Shown: positions 1-7,747, counted from the stretch's first letter. The stretch: DNA of 8,439 bases from Oscillospiraceae bacterium (GCA_003520555.1 DOUO01000054.1:1-8439), one strand, 5' to 3'. The notes: generated by a model from the sequence alone, not told the origin. A program made the numbers and translations.

Positions 1-13
1 AATATCCTGTTTC

Positions 14-42
14 TTGACAATAAGGTTTATAAGGTATATTAT
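14..42 (+). promoter_or_regulatory. Vegetative promoter for the GT2 gene
   Basis: A perfect -35 box TTGACA (14-19) is followed, after 17 bases, by TATTAT (37-42), a five-of-six match to the -10 consensus. It lies 32 bases ahead of the start codon at 75, leaving room for a short leader with AGGAG at 64-68. This suggests a housekeeping-sigma start for the glycosyltransferase gene; no operator is evident. Confidence 0.75.
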
Positions 43-74
43 ATTAAATGAAAAATTATGTTTAGGAGATTATT

Positions 75-1019
75 ATGACTAAGCTTTATTTGGCAATACC
101 ATGCTATAACGAAGAAGAGGTGCTCAGGGACAGCGCTTCAAAGCTTCTGAAAAAATATGACGCTATGATGGCTGTAGGCACAATTACATCCGACAGTAAA
201 ATTGTTTTTATTGACGACGGTTCAAAGGACAGAACCTGGCAGATTATTACCGAGCTTCACAAGGAAAACCCTGTGTTTCAGGGCATCAAGCTCAGCCGCA
301 ACAGAGGTCATCAAAACGCGCTTTTGTGCGGTCTTATGACGCTGAAGGACAGAGCCGACGCGGTTATTTCAATTGACGCGGATTTGCAGGACGACATCAA
401 CGTATTTGACGAGATGGTTGAAAAATACGAAGCCGGCTGCGACGTTGTTTACGGCGTGCGTTCAAAGCGTGAAACAGACACCTTCTTTAAGCGCTTCACC
501 GCCGAGGGATTTTACAAAATCCTTAACAAAATGGGCGCGAAGGTTATTTTTAACCACGCGGATTTCCGCCTGATGAGCAAGCGCGCGCTTGAGGCGTTTT
601 CTCATTATAAGGAAACAAACATCTTCCTGCGCGGCATGGTTCCGCTTATCGGCTACAAGTCCGATATTGTGACATACGAAAGAAGCGAACGCCTTGCCGG
701 CGAAAGCAAATATCCGCTTAAAAAAATGCTCGCCCTTGCCTGGGAGGGCATCACCTCGCTGAGTATTCAGCCTATAAGGATTATCACCTGGCTGGGACTT
801 ATTATTTTCCTCGTAAGTCTGATTATGATTATTTACTCGGTTATCCGATTCTTTACAGGCGCAACCGTAAGCGGTTGGGCAAGCACGCTTTGTTCAATTT
901 GGGCTTTGGGCGGTCTGCAACTTTTGGCTATAGGAATTATAGGCGAATATATCGGCAAGATTTACCTTGAAACAAAGCGCCGTCCCCGCTTTATTGTTGA
1001 AACCTTCCTGGAGGATTAA
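75..1019 (+). CDS. Family 2 glycosyltransferase, membrane-anchored, polyprenyl-phosphate sugar transferase type (GtrB/YkoT/DPM1-like)
   Basis: Probable transferase that moves a sugar from a nucleotide sugar to undecaprenyl phosphate at the inner face of the membrane. The 314-residue protein opens with the GT2 start IPCYNEEEV (8-16), then DDGSKDRT (47-54), the SRNRGHQNAL segment (74-83) and the metal-binding DxD in IDADLQDD (100-107). This order is typical of the DPM1/GtrB group. Two hydrophobic segments follow at about 236-259 and 272-292, then a basic tail (KRRPRF), as in GtrB, YkoT and CsbB relatives of similar length. The start is set by AGGAG seven bases from the ATG. The gene has its own promoter and a strong terminator, so it is probably monocistronic, although it sits beside a gene with a GT-C-like half that could use its lipid-linked product. 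The sugar (glucose, GlcNAc, mannose or other) cannot be read from the sequence. The family call is secure; the acceptor is inferred from architecture. Confidence 0.9.
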   Translation: MTKLYLAIPCYNEEEVLRDSASKLLKKYDAMMAVGTITSDSKIVFIDDGSKDRTWQIITELHKENPVFQGIKLSRNRGHQNALLCGLMTLKDRADAVISIDADLQDDINVFDEMVEKYEAGCDVVYGVRSKRETDTFFKRFTAEGFYKILNKMGAKVIFNHADFRLMSKRALEAFSHYKETNIFLRGMVPLIGYKSDIVTYERSERLAGESKYPLKKMLALAWEGITSLSIQPIRIITWLGLIIFLVSLIMIIYSVIRFFTGATVSGWASTLCSIWALGGLQLLAIGIIGEYIGKIYLETKRRPRFIVETFLED

Positions 1020-1031
1020 AAAACGCGCTTT

Positions 1032-1064
1032 TATCCCGAGGCATATGCCTTGGGATATTTTTTT
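1032..1064 (+). terminator. Intrinsic terminator after the GT2 gene
   Basis: A 12-base-pair stem (1032-1043 with 1046-1057, one G-U pair) is followed by a run of seven T (1058-1064). It begins 12 bases after the stop codon. The minus-strand side has no equally good T run, so it serves the + strand. It separates the GT2 gene from the promoter of the next gene. Confidence 0.9.
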
Positions 1065-1086
1065 GTAAAAGATTGTTCATAAATGA

Positions 1087-1115
1087 TTGTACACGGCGGA
1101 TTTTTGTGATATAAT
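1087..1115 (+). promoter_or_regulatory. Promoter with extended -10 for the acyltransferase/GT-C gene
   Basis: TATAAT (1110-1115) is a perfect -10 box preceded by TG-A, an extended -10 element. A weaker -35 TTGTAC (1087-1092) lies at the ideal 17-base spacing. The box lies 32 bases ahead of the ATG at 1148. It follows directly after the terminator of the previous gene, so the fused membrane protein has its own transcription start. Confidence 0.75.
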
Positions 1116-1147
1116 CAATCTGTATATTAAAAACGAGGAGAATAAGA

Positions 1148-4120
1148 ATGAACGTCAAAAAACTTGAGCGCCGCAACAGTTCAATGGATTTAATAAGAAT
1201 TGTCGCGGTTTTCTCTGTGCTTTCGGTTCACTTCTTCCTTCACAACGGCTTTTACAGCGAAAAGGTTGAAGGTTTGGGACCGATAGAAGGATTGGTACAA
1301 TTTTTCACCACACAGGACGCTTCGGCGCTGCACGGACCCATTATGTTTGTAATGGTCACGATGCGAACGCTGTTTTCGGTTTGCGTTCCGTTGTTTTTGA
1401 TTTTGACAGGATATTTGATGTCACACAAAAAGCTCGGCAACGGCTATTACAAGGGAATTCGCAAAACCCTGATTATTTTCGTTATCGCTTCGATTTTGTG
1501 CATGATGTTCAAGGCTGTTAACGAAAACATGGTTGCCAAAGCCGCGTTCTTTAAGTTTGACCTGCCGTCAATGTTTGCGGCGATACACAAGGGCGGAGCC
1601 TACAGCTTTAAAACTTATCTGCTGAGTATTTTTGACTTTACGGGCGCGAACTATTCATGGTACATTGAAATGTACATAGGTCTGTTTTTGATTGCCCCGT
1701 TCCTTAACCTGGCTTACCACAAGCTTGAAAGCAAAAAGCAAAAGCAGATTTTGCTCGGCACGTTTATATTCATTACGGCAGTTCCCACGCTGTTCAATAT
1801 TTTCAATTTTGACACCGCAAGCTGGTGGCTTAACCCAACCTCAAACGACACCTTCCAAAAGCTTATTCCTGCATTTTGGATGAGCATGTACCCCATTACC
1901 TTCTACTTTACGGGCTGCTATATACGCGAATACGGCATTAAGCTTAAAACCCGTTCCATGTTTTGGGTGTTTATTGTTTCGCTGTTCTTATTTACCGCGT
2001 TCAACTGGTTCAGAAGCTACGGCGGAGGATTTAAGTCGGGCATTTATGTTTACTGGTACGGCTTTGAGCCATACATTCTCTCTACGCTGCTGTTCACAAT
2101 GCTGAGCAGAGTTAAGACCGATACGTGGAAGCCCGGCGTCAGAATCGCGTTGTGGAAGGTTTCCGATTTGGCATTGGGAATCTACCTGATGTCATATGTT
2201 TTTGACGAGATGCTTTATGAAGCGCTGCGCCTCAATGTCCCGGTTATGGTTGACAGGCTGCCGCATTACTTTATTACAGTTCCCCTTTCGTTCATCTTCG
2301 CCGCTATTACTTCGTTCCTGATGAACAAGCTTGCAAAGCTGATTATAATTCTTTATGAGAAAATTAAAGAATATGTCAAGGATCAGCGCGCGAGAAATAA
2401 AGGGCATGTATGGCAGACGTACCTGTTCTTTGCCCTGCTTGCCGGCGGAATAATTTTCGCCTTTTGGAAAACAAACTACGGATTCGGCGGTTCGGACGAA
2501 GCGTTTTATCTTACAATTCCGCAAAGGCTTATTCAGGGTGACGCCATGTTCAGCGACGAATGGCACCTTTCACAGCTTTCTTCCTTCCTGCTTTTGCCGT
2601 TTGTATGGGTTTACACAACGTTTACAGGCTCCACCGAAGGAATTATCCTTACGGCAAGGATTTTTTATGTGATTATTCATGCCGCTGCCGCTACGCTGAT
2701 TTACTTCAAAATAAAAAAATACGGAATTATCAGCGTATTCGCAAGCTTCTTCTACTTCATTTACACTCCTTACAACATCATGTCGCTGAACTATGACTCG
2801 ATGGGTGTTGAGCTTACCGTACTTTCCGGAGTACTGCTTGCTACAGCGGATTACGACAAAAAGCTGCAGCTTATTTTCAGCGGTTTATGTCTTGCCGGCG
2901 CGGTGCTGTGCTGTCCGTATTTGGCAATTCTTTACTTACTGTACGCAATTTGCATGGGCGTTCACATGCTGCTGAGGAAAAAGGATATTAAATTCGCTCT
3001 CAAAAGCAAAATGTTCGCGCCGAGAACCTTTTTGTTCTTCAGCGCGGGCGTATTCGCGCTGGCGGCAGTGTTCCTTATCTTTACCCTGACAAGAGTAAGC
3101 ATAGGAGATATATTCAAAAATCTTCCCGAAATGCTTAAGGATCCTGAGCATCCGAGCATTCCGTTCTCAACAAAAATCGGCACGTATTTCAGCTCGATAT
3201 TCAACATGCAGCCTCACTTCAAGTACGCGGTTTACGCTTACGGAGCAATGATGCTTGCGATGATTATCGACAAAAAAAGAATGCTTCACCGCTCGGTTTA
3301 CCTGATTATTACCACAGCGGTTGTTATCTTCACATATGTGTTGATTTTACCGGATTTGGGAACCTCAACCTACAACTCGATTATGTTCCCGCTTATTTTC
3401 ATAGGCATTACTTCCTACATTCTTTGCGAAAACAAGCCGCGGGAATTCTTTACCGCCGTATTTGTTCCGGGTATTATTTACTCGTTCTGTATTCACTGCA
3501 CCTCAAACCAGGGCTTCTACGTTATTTCAATGGCGGTTACCGTTGCGAATATCGCAAGCTATGTATTCCTCGCGCAGCTTATTAAGGAAATGCGCGAAAA
3601 TCCCGACAATATTGAGTACGCCAAGACAATTAAGTATTTCAGCTTCGGCTTTGTTGTGCTGATGCTTGTGCTTCAGGGCAGCTTTGAAATCGGTTCAAAA
3701 TCAAGACATGTGTTCTGGGACAGCGAACCCTCGCAGCTTACAAGCCGGATTAAGCACGGAGCCGCCGCGGGAATTTACACCAACGGTCAGCGTGCCGCCG
3801 AGTATGAGAGCTATTACAACGATTTGCAGAGCTACAAAAACGTTCAGCCCGGCAATATCCTGTTTATGTCTGAAAACACATGGCTTTACCTTGACGCGGA
3901 AAACTTAACCTACGGCACATTTTCTGCCTGGTTGTCAGGCGAAAAGCCCGCAACCATTGAAAGGCTTAAAACATTCTATCAAATGAATCCCGAAAAACAG
4001 CCAAAGTACATTTATGTTCCCAAAAACTCAAAATGGGATTTCAACCAAATTAACGCTTTGGCGGCGGAAAACGGCTACAAGATGACGACTTCAAACGTCA
4101 GCTACCGCTTTGAAAAATAA
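1148..4120 (+). CDS. Two-part membrane protein: acyltransferase-3 domain fused to a GT-C glycosyltransferase-like domain
   Basis: A 990-residue polytopic protein. Residues 1 to about 400 resemble the acyltransferase-3 family (OatA/WecH type, transferring acyl groups to envelope glycans). The opening is SMDLIRIVAVFSVLSVHF, with R17 and H28 at the family's conserved spots. The motif VPLFLILTGYL is at 80-90, and about ten hydrophobic segments follow. A charged linker (about 401-417, rich in K, E and R) leads to a second multispanning half. After its first helix this half has an acidic pair in an outside loop, FGGSDEAFYL with D450 and E451, the usual place of the catalytic acid in GT-C enzymes using polyprenyl-phosphate sugars. 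The last helix is near 828-846, leaving a soluble tail of about 140 residues, probably outside. GAGGAG seven bases ahead fixes the start. Frame is open throughout, so the fusion is not an annotation artefact. Acyl donor, sugar and target are unknown. The AT3 half is secure; the GT-C half rests on topology and the acidic loop. Confidence 0.88.
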   Translation: MNVKKLERRNSSMDLIRIVAVFSVLSVHFFLHNGFYSEKVEGLGPIEGLVQFFTTQDASALHGPIMFVMVTMRTLFSVCVPLFLILTGYLMSHKKLGNGYYKGIRKTLIIFVIASILCMMFKAVNENMVAKAAFFKFDLPSMFAAIHKGGAYSFKTYLLSIFDFTGANYSWYIEMYIGLFLIAPFLNLAYHKLESKKQKQILLGTFIFITAVPTLFNIFNFDTASWWLNPTSNDTFQKLIPAFWMSMYPITFYFTGCYIREYGIKLKTRSMFWVFIVSLFLFTAFNWFRSYGGGFKSGIYVYWYGFEPYILSTLLFTMLSRVKTDTWKPGVRIALWKVSDLALGIYLMSYVFDEMLYEALRLNVPVMVDRLPHYFITVPLSFIFAAITSFLMNKLAKLIIILYEKIKEYVKDQRARNKGHVWQTYLFFALLAGGIIFAFWKTNYGFGGSDEAFYLTIPQRLIQGDAMFSDEWHLSQLSSFLLLPFVWVYTTFTGSTEGIILTARIFYVIIHAAAATLIYFKIKKYGIISVFASFFYFIYTPYNIMSLNYDSMGVELTVLSGVLLATADYDKKLQLIFSGLCLAGAVLCCPYLAILYLLYAICMGVHMLLRKKDIKFALKSKMFAPRTFLFFSAGVFALAAVFLIFTLTRVSIGDIFKNLPEMLKDPEHPSIPFSTKIGTYFSSIFNMQPHFKYAVYAYGAMMLAMIIDKKRMLHRSVYLIITTAVVIFTYVLILPDLGTSTYNSIMFPLIFIGITSYILCENKPREFFTAVFVPGIIYSFCIHCTSNQGFYVISMAVTVANIASYVFLAQLIKEMRENPDNIEYAKTIKYFSFGFVVLMLVLQGSFEIGSKSRHVFWDSEPSQLTSRIKHGAAAGIYTNGQRAAEYESYYNDLQSYKNVQPGNILFMSENTWLYLDAENLTYGTFSAWLSGEKPATIERLKTFYQMNPEKQPKYIYVPKNSKWDFNQINALAAENGYKMTTSNVSYRFEK

Positions 4121-4127
4121 GCGGTAG
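4102..4127 (+). other. Hairpin spanning the stop codon of the membrane-protein gene
   Basis: CTACCGCTT (4102-4110) pairs perfectly with AAGCGGTAG (4119-4127), leaving an eight-base loop. The TAA stop (4118-4120) overlaps the start of the right arm. There is no T run after it, so it is not a terminator. It may protect the 3' end or be chance. Confidence 0.5.
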
Positions 4128-4149
4128 TACCGATTCAAAAATATTGATA

Positions 4150-4197
4150 AAAACGGTGAAAAGTATTAGGATAACATCTTGTATTTTTCACCGTTTT
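4150..4197 (+). terminator. Intrinsic terminator after the membrane-protein gene
   Basis: A perfect 13-base-pair stem (4150-4162 with 4185-4197) can be lengthened inward by about four more pairs with two G-U pairs. The right arm ends in four T followed by an A/T-rich stretch. The left arm begins with four A, so it can probably work in both directions. It separates this gene from the mutase gene. Confidence 0.8.
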
Positions 4198-4283
4198 ATG
4201 ATATATTTAAACTGAATGGAAATTCCTGTTACACAGGGCTTGGTACTAAACTTATACAAATCTATTAAAATGAGGTGTTGTAA

Positions 4284-6002
4284 ATGGATACTAAAAAGCT
4301 TTACGGCGAATGGCTTGAAAAAGCCGTTGACGACGCTGACCTTATTGAAGAGCTTAAGGGCATTGAGGGCGATGAAAACGAAATTTACGAGCGTTTTTAT
4401 ACTTCCCTTCAGTTCGGAACAGCCGGTCTGAGAGGCGTCATCGGAGCCGGTACAAACAGAATGAACATCTATGTTGTACGCCAGGCGACCCAGGGACTTG
4501 CAAATTACGTTCTTAACAAATACGGCAAGGGCGCGGTAGCAATTTCGCATGACAGCAGAATTAAGGCTGATTTATTTATGATTGAAGCGGCTAAGGTTTT
4601 GGCGGCAAACGGAATCAAGGCATACATCACAACAGAGCTTCAGCCCACCCCCGTGCTTTCTTACCTTGTAAGATACTTTAAGTGTCAGGCAGGTATTATG
4701 GTTACGGCAAGCCACAATCCCGCAAAATACAACGGCTACAAGGCTTACGGTGAGGACGGCTGTCAGATGACAGACAACGCGGCGGCTGCCGTTTATGACG
4801 AAATTACAAAGCTCGATATGTTCTCTGACGTCAAGACAATGGATTTTGACGAGGCGTTGAAAGCCGGTCTTATTGAATATGTTGACGAAAGCGTTTATGA
4901 CAGCTATCTTGAGAAGGTTTTGGAGCAGCAGGTTAACCCCGGCATTTGCAAGGGCGCCGACCTTAAGGTTGTTTACACTCCGCTTAACGGCTGCGGAAAC
5001 AAGCTTGTAAGGAAGGTTCTTGAAAAAATCGGCGTTGAAAAGACCGTTATCGTCAAGGAACAGGAGATGCCCGACGGCAACTTTACCACCTGCCCCTACC
5101 CCAACCCCGAAATCAAGGAAGCTTTGCAGCTTGGTCTTGATTTATGTGAAAAGGAACAGCCCGACCTGCTTTTGGCTACAGACCCCGATTCTGACCGCGT
5201 TGGTATTGCGGTTAAGGATTACGACGGAAGCTATCGTTTGATTACCGGCAACGAGGACGGCGCAATGCTTACCGACTATATCCTTTCATGCAAAAAGGCA
5301 GCAGGCACGCTTCCCGAAAAGCCCGTTGTTGTAAAAACAATCGTTACCACAAAGCTTGTTAACAAGCTCTGCGAAAAGTACGGCTGTGAGCTTAAAAACG
5401 TTTTGACAGGCTTTAAATACATCGGCGAGGTAATTCTTAACCTTGAGAAAAAGGGCGAGGAAAACCGTTATCTGTTCGGCTTTGAGGAAAGCTACGGCTA
5501 CCTTTCCGGCACCTATGTAAGAGATAAGGACGCTGTTGTCGCTTCCATGCTGGTTTGCGAAATGGCGGCATATTATAAGAAGCAGGGCAAGTCGCTTGCT
5601 CAGGTTATTGACGGCCTTTACGAGGAATTCGGATATTACCTTAACCGAACCTTTGCTTTTGAGTTTGACGGCGCCGCGGGAATGCAGAAGATGGCGGACA
5701 TGATGTCGGATGTAAGAGGAAACATCCCGTCCGAGGTTGCGGGCTATAAGGTTGTTAAGGTGAGCGATTATCAGCTTAAAAAGGAAACCAACCTTGTTAC
5801 CGGCGCGGTTGAGGATATCACCCTCCCCACCTCAAACGTTATCGCGCTTAACCTTGATGGCGACCACGGCGTAATTATCCGTCCCAGCGGCACAGAACCT
5901 AAGATTAAGCTTTATATCACCGCTGTGGGAAAAGACAAGGATAACGCTCATGAGATTTGCGAAAAGATTGTCGCTTCATCAAAGGAAATCTTAGGTCTTT
6001 AA
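4284..6002 (+). CDS. pgcA: Phosphoglucomutase/phosphomannomutase (alpha-D-phosphohexomutase family, PgcA-like)
   Basis: Cytoplasmic enzyme interconverting hexose-6-phosphate and hexose-1-phosphate, the entry step to UDP-glucose or GDP-mannose. All family signatures are present and in order. The phosphoserine loop is VTASHNP, with catalytic S143. The metal site is DPDSDR (300-305, aspartates 300, 302 and 304). The sugar-specificity loop is GFEESYGY (399-406). The phosphate-binding loop is RPSGTEPKIK from R533. At 572 residues it matches the long Firmicute PgcA/PGM2-like form (near 580) rather than the shorter GlmM/ManB type. The start at 4284 has GAGGTG at 4272-4277. A clear terminator lies on each side, so it is probably transcribed alone. 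No strong promoter is visible; a weak TTACAC/TATACA pair lies near 4229-4258. It is intact, with no missing key residue. It could feed nucleotide-sugar supply for the neighbouring glycosyltransferases. Glucose versus mannose preference is not proven, and the symbol denotes family likeness. Confidence 0.95.
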   Translation: MDTKKLYGEWLEKAVDDADLIEELKGIEGDENEIYERFYTSLQFGTAGLRGVIGAGTNRMNIYVVRQATQGLANYVLNKYGKGAVAISHDSRIKADLFMIEAAKVLAANGIKAYITTELQPTPVLSYLVRYFKCQAGIMVTASHNPAKYNGYKAYGEDGCQMTDNAAAAVYDEITKLDMFSDVKTMDFDEALKAGLIEYVDESVYDSYLEKVLEQQVNPGICKGADLKVVYTPLNGCGNKLVRKVLEKIGVEKTVIVKEQEMPDGNFTTCPYPNPEIKEALQLGLDLCEKEQPDLLLATDPDSDRVGIAVKDYDGSYRLITGNEDGAMLTDYILSCKKAAGTLPEKPVVVKTIVTTKLVNKLCEKYGCELKNVLTGFKYIGEVILNLEKKGEENRYLFGFEESYGYLSGTYVRDKDAVVASMLVCEMAAYYKKQGKSLAQVIDGLYEEFGYYLNRTFAFEFDGAAGMQKMADMMSDVRGNIPSEVAGYKVVKVSDYQLKKETNLVTGAVEDITLPTSNVIALNLDGDHGVIIRPSGTEPKIKLYITAVGKDKDNAHEICEKIVASSKEILGL

Positions 6003-6049
6003 TAAACTCGGTTTTGATTCACTCATAACCGCACAATTTTAAATCACCG

Positions 6050-6111
6050 CAGGGTTAGCGGTTTAGATGAAATTTAAGAGTTTCACCAAAACAAAGCTAA
6101 CCCTGTTTTTT
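6050..6111 (+). terminator. Long hairpin with T tail between the mutase and dockerin genes
   Basis: CAGGGTTAGC (6050-6059) pairs perfectly with GCTAACCCTG (6096-6105), followed directly by six T (6106-6111). Inside the large loop two more helices can form: GTTT/AAAC (6061-6064 with 6089-6092) and TGAAA/TTTCA (6068-6072 with 6081-6085). It clearly can terminate transcription from the mutase gene. Only 31 bases separate the T run from the next start codon, which leaves little room for a promoter behind it. Confidence 0.85.
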
Positions 6112-6142
6112 ATACGTTCAAAATCTTTTCCGGAGCAAACGA

Positions 6143-7636
6143 ATGACTTACAAGAAAAGCTTTCTGATATTATTTATATTAATTTTTTCCGTTGTTCAGA
6201 TTTTTATTGCCGCAACTCCTGTCAGCGCCGAAGCGCCGAAAAGCGACGACAGGTTTCTTAGTTTCGGCGACGTTAATCAGGACGGCGTAATCCGTGTTGA
6301 CGACTGTTCCGCAATTCAACAGCATTTGTCAAAAATCAATGAATTAAGCAGAGTCGGATATTTGCTTGCCGACGCTGACAAAAACGGTACGGTCAACATT
6401 ACGGACGTAACCTTAATTCAAGAATATTTGGCAAGAATTGTAACAGGACTTCCCGAAGGCACGAAAAACGAGTCCTTGAAAAACGCGTTAAACGTTAAGG
6501 ACTTCGGCGCGAAGGGCGACGGATTCGCGGATGATTCAACAGCCTTTAAAAGCTGTTTGAAAGCTGCAGAAGGAAATCCCGTGCTTGTACCTCCGGGAAC
6601 ATACGCTGTAAACAGCTGCAAATTTGACCCGAATATTCCCGTGAAGCTTATCGGACAGGGCTCGCCCGTTATAACGCGCAATCAACCGCCTTCAGCATAT
6701 CAGGCATTGTTTACGTTCAGCAACACGCCTTCGGCGTATATTTCCGGACTGACCTTTGACTGCAAACGCGACGATTTTACCGTGAAAGCCACGGCCGAAA
6801 AGGACATACACGGAAATACAATTGAAGCGGAAGAATATGACGAATGGGTAAACACAAGCTGTCTTTATTTTAAAGAAGGGGCAAAAAATGTCACCGTTAA
6901 AAACTGTTTGTTTAAAAACTGCTCGCGCGAGGGCATTGTGTGCGCTTACGGCAACTTTTCAAACCTCGATATTAAAAACAATATCTTTTATAATACCTCC
7001 GACTGTTTGTGGCTTACAAGCGGAATAAAAGACTCCTACAGCACATTCAATCATATTTACTTTAACAACAACTATTGCGAAGAAGGTCGAACCATCGGCG
7101 TTGAGTTTGACAACAGGCGATACAACGGCGTTGATTCGGTAGCGAAGGACATACAAATCCGCGGAAACGTATTCAGCAATTTTGTAAAATGCGCGGTTAA
7201 GCTTGTGTGCTGCGAGGATGTTCTGATTGAAAACAACAGCTACACCTTCAGGGAAACGTTGTTTGAAAAGGCAAGAAGTAAAACGGATTCTTTCCACTTC
7301 ACCTTTGTTGCGGCTATCGGAAACAAGGGCGAATGCGACACGGTACGCTGCAAAAACATTACCGTAAAAAACAACAGGGGCAAAGCGGAAACGCCTTTCC
7401 AGCTGCGCGCGCCAAGCGGAGAGGCTGTTACGGCAACGTTGTTCGAAAACATAACCTTTGCGGAAAATGAATTTGACTGCAAATATAAGCTTGCCGCTGT
7501 TGAGTATTCGGACGGAGTTAATATAACCGACAATTTATACAGTATATATGATGAAAAATACAAACCGAATTTTAAGCTGTACAACAATTTAAACAGCGAA
7601 AATATTAACGAATCAAACAACACCCTAAAAAATTAA
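6143..7636 (+). CDS. Secreted dockerin type I protein with pectate-lyase-like right-handed beta-helix
   Basis: An exported 497-residue protein probably plugged into a cohesin scaffold. A Sec signal peptide comes first: KK, a hydrophobic core (7-24), and a likely cut after TPVSA at A29. A type I dockerin fills about 42-100, with two calcium loops: D43, N45, D47, D54 and D77, D79, N81, D88. From about 117 the chain shows the Pectate_lyase_3 opening NVKDFGAKGDG...DDSTAF, then VPPGTY (149-154). Many short repeats of the N-x-x-V/I-x-N-N type follow, as expected for stacked beta-helix coils. The start is supported by GGAG at 6132-6135. A dockerin ahead of the catalytic module, right after the signal, is one of the arrangements used in cellulosomes. 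It has 16 cysteines, many for an exported Firmicute protein. The substrate is not readable: pectin lyase, other polysaccharide lyase/hydrolase, or a non-catalytic helix are all possible. The gene has no strong visible promoter. Confidence 0.92.
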   Translation: MTYKKSFLILFILIFSVVQIFIAATPVSAEAPKSDDRFLSFGDVNQDGVIRVDDCSAIQQHLSKINELSRVGYLLADADKNGTVNITDVTLIQEYLARIVTGLPEGTKNESLKNALNVKDFGAKGDGFADDSTAFKSCLKAAEGNPVLVPPGTYAVNSCKFDPNIPVKLIGQGSPVITRNQPPSAYQALFTFSNTPSAYISGLTFDCKRDDFTVKATAEKDIHGNTIEAEEYDEWVNTSCLYFKEGAKNVTVKNCLFKNCSREGIVCAYGNFSNLDIKNNIFYNTSDCLWLTSGIKDSYSTFNHIYFNNNYCEEGRTIGVEFDNRRYNGVDSVAKDIQIRGNVFSNFVKCAVKLVCCEDVLIENNSYTFRETLFEKARSKTDSFHFTFVAAIGNKGECDTVRCKNITVKNNRGKAETPFQLRAPSGEAVTATLFENITFAENEFDCKYKLAAVEYSDGVNITDNLYSIYDEKYKPNFKLYNNLNSENINESNNTLKN

Positions 7637-7648
7637 TACAATTATAAA

Positions 7649-7679
7649 ACGGCGTCCGTGTTCATGTTACGGGCGCCGT
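7649..7679. terminator. Hairpin after the dockerin gene, probable terminator
   Basis: An 11-base-pair stem (7649-7659 with 7669-7679, one G-U pair) with a nine-base loop lies 12 bases after the stop codon. On the + strand it is followed by AATTAAC, a poor U tail. On the minus strand it is followed by TTTTATAATT, a better one. It probably ends the dockerin transcript and may stop transcription coming from the right. Confidence 0.65.
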
Positions 7680-7707
7680 AATTAACAGCAAAGGCTTTCG
7701 CCGCTCA

Positions 7708-7747
7708 ACGCTTTTACGCGCCGAACCGTCAAAAACGCTTACACGCG
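7708..7747. repeat. Short direct repeat ACGCTTNNACGCG
   Basis: The 13-mer at 7708-7720 and the one at 7735-7747 agree in 11 of 13 positions and lie 27 bases apart, between the two hairpins. Meaning unknown; such short repeats can arise by chance. Confidence 0.35.

Noticed and set aside
2192..2566. 124-codon minus-strand ORF inside the membrane-protein gene
   Set aside because: It lies wholly antisense to a strongly coding frame, shows no family motif, and no convincing ribosome binding site was noted for it; it is a shadow frame.
4225..4268. CCTGT-TAC-ACAGG palindrome and TTGGTA/TATTAA promoter-like pair ahead of the mutase gene
   Set aside because: The arms are short, and a start from TTGGTA/TATTAA would fall inside the ribosome binding site, so neither is listed as a feature.
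4188..4550. 120-codon minus-strand ORF across the start of the mutase gene
   Set aside because: It overlaps the conserved N-terminus of the mutase and the upstream terminator; its composition is that of a reversed coding frame.
6067..6261. 64-codon + strand ORF starting inside the hairpin before the dockerin gene
   Set aside because: It begins inside the terminator stem-loop and runs out of frame into the signal peptide coding region; the dockerin frame has the better ribosome binding site and a full domain content.
7240..7623. 127-codon minus-strand ORF over the end of the beta-helix gene
   Set aside because: Antisense to the beta-helix repeats. The minus-strand terminators at 7649-7679 and 7748-7777 would cut off transcription from the right before reaching it.
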